NCBI RefSeq assembly: GCF_029846115.1
Contig: NZ_JARVZZ010000001.1
Span: 3,658,001 to 3,722,000, forward strand
Direction: 5' to 3'
Length of the DNA stretch: 64,000 nt
Origin: Serratia marcescens
GTDB taxonomy: Bacteria; Pseudomonadota; Gammaproteobacteria; Enterobacterales; Enterobacteriaceae
Part shown: in pieces, positions 59,142 through 64,000 of the stretch
How the letters are laid out: each line of letters opens with the position of its first letter
How positions within the stretch are numbered: position 1 is the first letter of the stretch
Made by a program: the position numbers and the translations under genes
The notes under the pieces: generated by a model
The model's input: the letters and a program-made list of their open reading frames with translations, nothing else
What the model was told of the DNA's origin: nothing
Database searches by the model: none

Positions 59142-60779
59142 TCAATGCTTGATGATGTACAGGTTTTTGTCGTACACGTTATCAAGCGGGTCTTTGCCGG
59201 TGTAGCCACCGACGTAAGGTTTCACCAAACGGGCGTTCACGTAGTAATACAGCGGAACGATGGCGGAATCTTTATCCAGCTGAACTTCCGCTTTCTGATA
59301 CAGATCGGCGCGCTCGTCTTTGCTCTTCGCGGTCAACACGTTGGCCATCAGCTTGTCGAACTCGGCGCTCTTATAGTGCGGGGTGTTACTGCTGCTGTCG
59401 GACAGCATCATGTTCAGGAACGAGCTCGGCTCGTTGTAGTCGGCGCACCAGCCGGCGCGCGCCACGTCATAGGTACCCTGATGGCGGGTATCCAGGAAGG
59501 TTTTCCACTCCTGGTTCACCAGCTTCACGTCCACGCCCAGGTTTTTCTTCCAGATGGAGGCGGCGGCGATCGCCAGCTTCTTGTGCAGGTCTGAAGTGTT
59601 GTACAGCAGGGAGAAGGTCAGCGGTTTACCCGGGCCATAGCCGGCTTCCGCCAGCAGTTTCTTCGCCACTTCGTTGCGTTTTTCCTGCGTCCAGCCAAAC
59701 CACTCCGGCGGGGTCAGCTTGGCGCCGTCGGTGTATGGCGGCGTAAAGCTGTAGGCCGGCAGATCGCCCTGGTTTTTCACCTTGTTGACGATGATGTCGC
59801 GGTCCATGCCCAGCTTCAGCGCTTCACGCACGCGCGCATCGGTGAACGGCGCCTTCTGGTTGTTGATTTCGTAGTAATAGGTGCACAGGTAAGGATCAAC
59901 ATGCACCTCTTTCGGGATCTCTTTTTTCAGCTTCTGGAACAGTTCGATCGGCATGTTGTTGTAAGTCATGTCGATTTCACCGGTGCGGTAGCGGTTGACG
60001 TCGGTCACTTCCGACGAAATAGGCAGGAACGTCACTTTATTGATGATGGTTTTGGCGTTATCCCAATATTCCGGGTTGCGTTCCAGTACGATGCGCTCGT
60101 TGACAATCCAGTCTTTCAGTTTGTAGGCGCCGTTGCTGACGTAGTTGGCCGGCAGCGTCCACTTCTCGCCAAACTTCTCCACCGCGTCTTTGTAAACCGG
60201 CTTCATGGCGTAGTGCGGGGTCATTTCAACCAGATAAGGCACCGGCTCGCTCAGGGTCACCTGGAAGGTGTGGTCGTCGATGGCCTTCACGCCCAGCGTC
60301 GACTTGTCTTTTTTACCGGCGATGATGTCATCGACGTTTTCCACATGGGCATACTGCAGGTAGCTGGCGTAAGGCGACGCGGTTTTCGGATCCACCACGC
60401 GCTGCCAGCTGTAGACGAAATCTTGCGCCGTCACCGGCTTGCCGTTGGACCATTTTGCGTCTTTACGCAGGTGGAAGGTCCAGACTTTGAAATCCTTGTT
60501 ATCCCAGCTTTCCGCGACGCCCGGCACGATGGAACCGTCCGGGCTGTTGTTCGCCAGGCCTTCCATCAGATCGCGCGTGACGTTGTTTTCCGGCACGCCC
60601 TCGATTTTGTGCGGATCCAGCGACTGCACTTCGGAACCGTTGTTTTTGACGATTTCTTGCTTGTCGGCCAGCTGCACGCCCGCCGGGACGTCAGCGGCGA
60701 AAGCGCTGGTGGTTGCTGTGATACCCAGCGCGGCGATAACGCCGGCGGCAATGAGCGTTTTCTTCGTGATGTTGGTCAT
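59142..60779 (-). CDS. oppA: oligopeptide-binding protein OppA (copy next to oppB)
   Basis: The 545-residue periplasmic peptide receptor of the Opp system. The signal peptide (about residues 1-28) ends in ATTSAFAADVPAG. Family stretches VKNNGSEVQSLDPHKIEGVP, TAQDFVYSWQRVVDPKTASP, LPANYVSNGAYKLKDWIVNE and GWCADYNEPSSFLNMML are clear. It is the second of two tandem oppA genes, with the other 148 bases upstream; a GC hairpin between them (about 60855-60878) could set their relative expression. Confidence 0.95.
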   Translation of the reverse strand: MTNITKKTLIAAGVIAALGITATTSAFAADVPAGVQLADKQEIVKNNGSEVQSLDPHKIEGVPENNVTRDLMEGLANNSPDGSIVPGVAESWDNKDFKVWTFHLRKDAKWSNGKPVTAQDFVYSWQRVVDPKTASPYASYLQYAHVENVDDIIAGKKDKSTLGVKAIDDHTFQVTLSEPVPYLVEMTPHYAMKPVYKDAVEKFGEKWTLPANYVSNGAYKLKDWIVNERIVLERNPEYWDNAKTIINKVTFLPISSEVTDVNRYRTGEIDMTYNNMPIELFQKLKKEIPKEVHVDPYLCTYYYEINNQKAPFTDARVREALKLGMDRDIIVNKVKNQGDLPAYSFTPPYTDGAKLTPPEWFGWTQEKRNEVAKKLLAEAGYGPGKPLTFSLLYNTSDLHKKLAIAAASIWKKNLGVDVKLVNQEWKTFLDTRHQGTYDVARAGWCADYNEPSSFLNMMLSDSSSNTPHYKSAEFDKLMANVLTAKSKDERADLYQKAEVQLDKDSAIVPLYYYVNARLVKPYVGGYTGKDPLDNVYDKNLYIIKH

Positions 60780-60927
60780 ACTTATCGACTCCAGTTTTTT
60801 ATTATCACAGGCTCTTCGTGGAACCTGCGTTGCCCGTAAGCGGACTCTGTTTTCCCGCCGCCGCGGAACGAATGCGGCGGCCGGCCTTCCCTATATTCCC
60901 CAGCGCCTCGGCGTGAGGAATACCCCT

Positions 60928-62565
60928 TTACTGCTTGATAATGTAAAGATTTTTAACGTCGGTATAGTCCAGCGGATCTTTGCCGGTGAACCCGCCCACC
61001 GTCGGCTTGATCAACCGCGCGCTGACGCGGTAATAAACCGGGACCAACGCGGAGTCTTTGTCCAGCTGCGCTTCCGCCTGCAGATAAAGAGCGGCGCGCG
61101 CGGCCTCATCCGGCGCCTTCAGCGTGGCGGCCATGATGGCGTCGAACGCAGGGCTCTTATAGAACACGGTATTGATGCTGCTGTTGGACAGGACCAGGTT
61201 CAGGAACGCGCTGGGCTCGTTGTAATCCCCGCACCAGGTGGCACGCGCCACGTCGTATTGCCCCTGATGGCGGCTCTCCAGCGACGTTTTCCATTCCTGG
61301 TTGCGCAACGTGACCTCGGCACCCAGGTTCTTCTTCCACATCGACGCGGCGGCGATCGCCTGCTGTTTGTTTTGATCGGAGGTGTTGTACAGCAGCGAGA
61401 ATTTCAGCGGCTTGGCATCGCTGTAGCCCGCTTCCGCCAGCAGCTTCCTGGCTTCGGCGTTGCGCTGTTCCTGGCTCCAGCCGGCCCACGCCGGCTGCGT
61501 GAAGTTGGCGCCTTCCGTGAAGGTCGGCGTGAAGCTGTAGGCCGGGATCTGCCCCTGGCCCATGATCTTGTTGGCGATGATGTCGCGATCCAGCGTCATC
61601 TTCACCGCCGTACGCACGCGCGGATCGGTGAACGGCGCCTGTTTGTTATTGAGCTCGTAATAGAAGGTGCACAGATAAGGGTTCACGTGCAGCTGTTCAG
61701 GCATTTCACGCTTCATCTTGACGTACAGATACGGCGGAATGGCGCTGTTGGTGATGTCGATCTCGCCGCTGCGGAAGCGGTTAACGTCGCTGACTTCCGA
61801 GGTAATCGGCAGGAAGGTCGCCTGATTGATCACCGTCTGCTTGTTGTTCCAATAGCTTGGGCTGCGCTCCAGCACGATGCGCTCGTTCACCACCCACTCT
61901 TTCAGGCGGTAAGCGCCGTTGCCGACGTAGTTGGCGGGCAGCGTCCATTTGTCGCCGAATTTCTCCACCACCGCCCGTTTGACCGGTTTGAGCGACGTGT
62001 GGCTCAGCATGCTGATGAAATACGGCACCGGCTCGCTCAGCGTCACCTGCAGCGTCTGGTCGTCCAGCGCCTTGACGCCGAGGGTCTGCGGAGGCTTCTT
62101 ACCGGTCAGGATGTCGTCGATATTTTCAACTTTGGTGTATTGCAGGTAGCTGGCATAGGGCGAGGCGATTTTCGGATCGGCCAGACGCTGCCAGCTGTAG
62201 ACGAAATCTTGCGCGGTCACAGGGCTGCCGTCGCTCCACACCGCGCCGGGACGCAGGTGGAAGGTCCATTGCTGATAATTCTGGTTTTCCCAGCTCGCCG
62301 CCGCCGCCGGCACCACATGCCCGTTGGCGTCGGTACTCACCAGCCCTTCCAGCAGGTTAAGAATGATATTGCTTTCCGGTACGCCCTCGACCTTATGCGG
62401 ATCCAATGAAGCCACTTCACTGCCGTTGTTGATCACAATATTTTGCTGCTGCGCCAATTGGACGCCGGCCGGAACCTCTGCCGCCAAACTGCTATTTACG
62501 GCGCCGGCGCCCAACGCGCCGCTAATCAACAAGGTCAAAGAAGTACGCTTCAGGGTTTGCTGCAT
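60928..62565 (-). CDS. oligopeptide-binding protein, OppA paralogue (promoter-proximal)
   Basis: A 545-residue binding protein, the same length as its downstream neighbour and clearly a paralogue: INNGSEVASLDPHKVEGVPE, TAQDFVYSWQRLADPKIASP, LPANYVGNGAYRLKEWVVNE and CGDYNEPSAFLNLVLSN. A signal peptide (about 1-28) ends near AVNSSLAAEVPAG. It is the first gene of the opp unit, behind a long leader region. The pocket residues differ in places, so the peptide range may differ from that of the other copy. Confidence 0.93.
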   Translation of the reverse strand: MQQTLKRTSLTLLISGALGAGAVNSSLAAEVPAGVQLAQQQNIVINNGSEVASLDPHKVEGVPESNIILNLLEGLVSTDANGHVVPAAAASWENQNYQQWTFHLRPGAVWSDGSPVTAQDFVYSWQRLADPKIASPYASYLQYTKVENIDDILTGKKPPQTLGVKALDDQTLQVTLSEPVPYFISMLSHTSLKPVKRAVVEKFGDKWTLPANYVGNGAYRLKEWVVNERIVLERSPSYWNNKQTVINQATFLPITSEVSDVNRFRSGEIDITNSAIPPYLYVKMKREMPEQLHVNPYLCTFYYELNNKQAPFTDPRVRTAVKMTLDRDIIANKIMGQGQIPAYSFTPTFTEGANFTQPAWAGWSQEQRNAEARKLLAEAGYSDAKPLKFSLLYNTSDQNKQQAIAAASMWKKNLGAEVTLRNQEWKTSLESRHQGQYDVARATWCGDYNEPSAFLNLVLSNSSINTVFYKSPAFDAIMAATLKAPDEAARAALYLQAEAQLDKDSALVPVYYRVSARLIKPTVGGFTGKDPLDYTDVKNLYIIKQ

Positions 62566-63217
62566 AATCGAGGCTCCTTTTCACCGACAAGCACCGCTTA
62601 TCGAAGTTTGTGAAGTGTTTATAAGAATTCTAAATAAACGGATACCAGCAAAAATCATTCCCGTTTTTATGGCGCATTTCAGTTAATTGACCACGGGAAA
62701 GTTGCTCGGAAATTAGCAGAAGCCAAATTCCATAGCCAATAAATTTTACGAAAATGTTAAGCAATTCTCTTTTATCGCACGAAGCCCGATCCGTCCCCCG
62801 AGGTCGGGGCCACAGAAAAGCAAAATCATCACTTTGATTTTAAAGATAAAAAAACAGAAATCATTTCGTTTGAAACCCTCGGCGCAATCTCATCGCCGCA
62901 CAAAGAAACATTCAGTTAACAATCCAGCCATTCAAAGAACAAACACCTGCCTATAGTCGGTTAATCACTAATAACACCTGGATGAAAGTGAGACAAGCCC
63001 CACAGAATGATGTGATTAATTTAACAACAGCTTTACCGTTGAACGGGGACAAAATGCGCGGAAATGGGGGAGGAAAAGTGATTGAAATAACGCTTAGCGT
63101 TTTTTTTGCACAGCAACATGAGATTTATGCAACATAAGAGTGCAACCGCATAAATTTTATTCATCCTCTGCACTATAATAATGCGAACCAATAAATAATT
63201 TAAACTTTAAAATTAAT
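62566..63217. other. long AT-rich leader/promoter region upstream of opp
   Basis: About 650 bases without a credible coding frame. It is strongly AT-rich, with one perfect hairpin CCCCGA-GG-TCGGGG at 62796-62809. It must contain the opp promoter (minus strand) and may hold binding sites for nitrogen or amino-acid regulators; in E. coli the oppA leader is also a GcvB small-RNA target. I could not assign individual sites. Confidence 0.5.
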
Positions 63218-63252
63218 TTTAGCCGCGCTAACGCGAAAGGTGCGCGGCTAAA
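63218..63252 (-). terminator. ychE 3' hairpin
   Basis: Eleven-base arms TTTAGCCGCGC/GCGCGGCTAAA immediately after the ychE stop. The U-tract is poor, so it may need help to terminate. Confidence 0.6.
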
Positions 63253-63261
63253 CAAAGAGTA

Positions 63262-63906
63262 TTACAACAGGCCGGGGAATATCGCCTTAATGCCGGTAAC
63301 GATAAACTCGATCCCGAGCGCCATCAGCAACAGGCCCATGATTCGGGTGATCACGTTGATGCCGGTCTGCCCAAGCAAACGCACCAACAGCGGCGCGGCG
63401 CGGAACAACAGCCAGCAGCAAAAGGCGAACAAGGCGATAGCCACCGTAAAGCCGAGCAGGCTTTGCCAGTTGTGATAACGTGAACTCCACACGATGGTAG
63501 AACTGATCGCCCCCGGCCCCGCCATCAGCGGCAGCGCTAACGGCACCACGCCGATGCTTTCGCGGATCGCGCTCTCCGATTTCTCCTGTTTGTTCTGTTT
63601 GTCTTCCCCCAGCTTGCCGCTGATCATCGACATGGCGATGGTCACCACCAAAATACCGCCGGCGATGCGGAACGAATCGATAGAGATGCCGAACATCCGC
63701 AAGATCCCTTCGCCCAGAAATAGCGACGTCCACAGAATGATGGCGACCGACAGGTTGGCGGTCAGGTTGGTTTTGTTGCGCCCCGCTTCCGCCTGGTAGC
63801 TGGTCATGCTGATAAACACCGGCAAGATGCCCACCGGGTTGACCAGCGCAAACAGACCGACAAAGAACTTGATAAAGCCGGAAAGATCCAACAGAGATTG
63901 GCCCAC
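63262..63906 (-). CDS. ychE: MarC-family inner-membrane protein YchE
   Basis: A 214-residue inner-membrane protein of the MarC/UPF0056 family with six helices (LSGFIKFFVGLFALVNPVGI opens the first; VVPLALPLMAGPGAISSTIV in the middle; ITRIMGLLLMALGIEFIVTG last). Function is unknown; MarC is not a drug pump as once thought. Its place upstream of opp on the same strand matches E. coli ychE. The start MGQSLLDLSG is at ATG 63906; the last 94 bases of the window hold its upstream region, with no further gene. Confidence 0.93.
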   Translation of the reverse strand: MGQSLLDLSGFIKFFVGLFALVNPVGILPVFISMTSYQAEAGRNKTNLTANLSVAIILWTSLFLGEGILRMFGISIDSFRIAGGILVVTIAMSMISGKLGEDKQNKQEKSESAIRESIGVVPLALPLMAGPGAISSTIVWSSRYHNWQSLLGFTVAIALFAFCCWLLFRAAPLLVRLLGQTGINVITRIMGLLLMALGIEFIVTGIKAIFPGLL

Positions 63907-64000
63907 AGATGGCTCCGCGTTAAGTGCTATAAAAGGTGTGCTGCCTATGCGCGCTAATGTAATGGAATTGCCGCGGGTAATCCATCCGGCCAGAGCAGCA

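Noticed and set aside
60439..62409. A 656-codon plus-strand frame opposite the two oppA genes
   Set aside because: It spans both oppA genes and their gap with shadow composition and no recognisable motif. The minus-strand genes have signal peptides and family motifs.

Overview
The window looks like a chromosomal segment of Serratia, most probably S. marcescens or a close relative. It is GC-rich, and gene order follows the enteric trp-tonB-cls-opp neighbourhood. The trp operon has separate trpG and trpD genes, the arrangement known from S. marcescens. This identification comes from gene content read by eye; no database search was possible.

Layout. 1-28 kb (mostly minus strand): yciH, pyrF, two small inserted genes (a BhsA/YhcN-like periplasmic protein and a ribbon-helix-helix protein), lapB-lapA, pgpB, ribA (+), acnA, an AT-rich two-gene unit (DUF2778/Tlde1-like peptidoglycan enzyme plus a small two-helix membrane protein), cysB, topA, yciN (+), sohB, yciK-btuR (+), rluB, a HOD-like alpha/beta-hydrolase-fold protein, an orphan Rap1a/Tai-type immunity protein, yciO and rnm (yciV). 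The complete trp operon follows on the plus strand: promoter/operator, trpL leader, attenuator, then trpE-G-D-CF-B-A. 28-36 kb: BON lipoprotein, ompW, a CxxC protein, yciC, a SulP transporter, yciB, yciA, tonB, queH and yciI.

36-52.9 kb is an accessory block inserted between yciI and yciY-clsA. It holds an amidohydrolase, a free-standing phage tailspike-like beta-helix protein, a scar made of fused 3' fragments of two neighbouring genes, a LysR/EamA pair, a pentose/pentitol catabolic locus (LacI regulator, D-lyxose isomerase-like enzyme, polyol dehydrogenase, pentulose kinase and a ribose-type ABC importer), the smvR-smvA efflux pair and a Dps-like protein. 52.9-64 kb returns to the core backbone: yciY, clsA, yciU, oppF-D-C-B with two tandem oppA genes, and ychE (MarC family).

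How the genes work together. The trp operon is a self-contained pathway from chorismate to tryptophan, controlled by TrpR and attenuation. LapA/LapB and PgpB serve the cell envelope. OppABCDF imports peptides with two alternative binding proteins. The pentose locus would import a sugar or polyol and funnel it through D-xylulose to D-xylulose 5-phosphate. The most noteworthy items are the candidate effector/immunity pair at 8.7-9.4 kb, the orphan Rap-type immunity gene at 19.1 kb, the HOD-like protein with alanine in place of the nucleophilic serine at 18.1 kb, the lone tailspike at 37.3 kb, and the direct-repeat architecture at 36.9-42.1 kb, which reads as the novel joint of an old tandem duplication.
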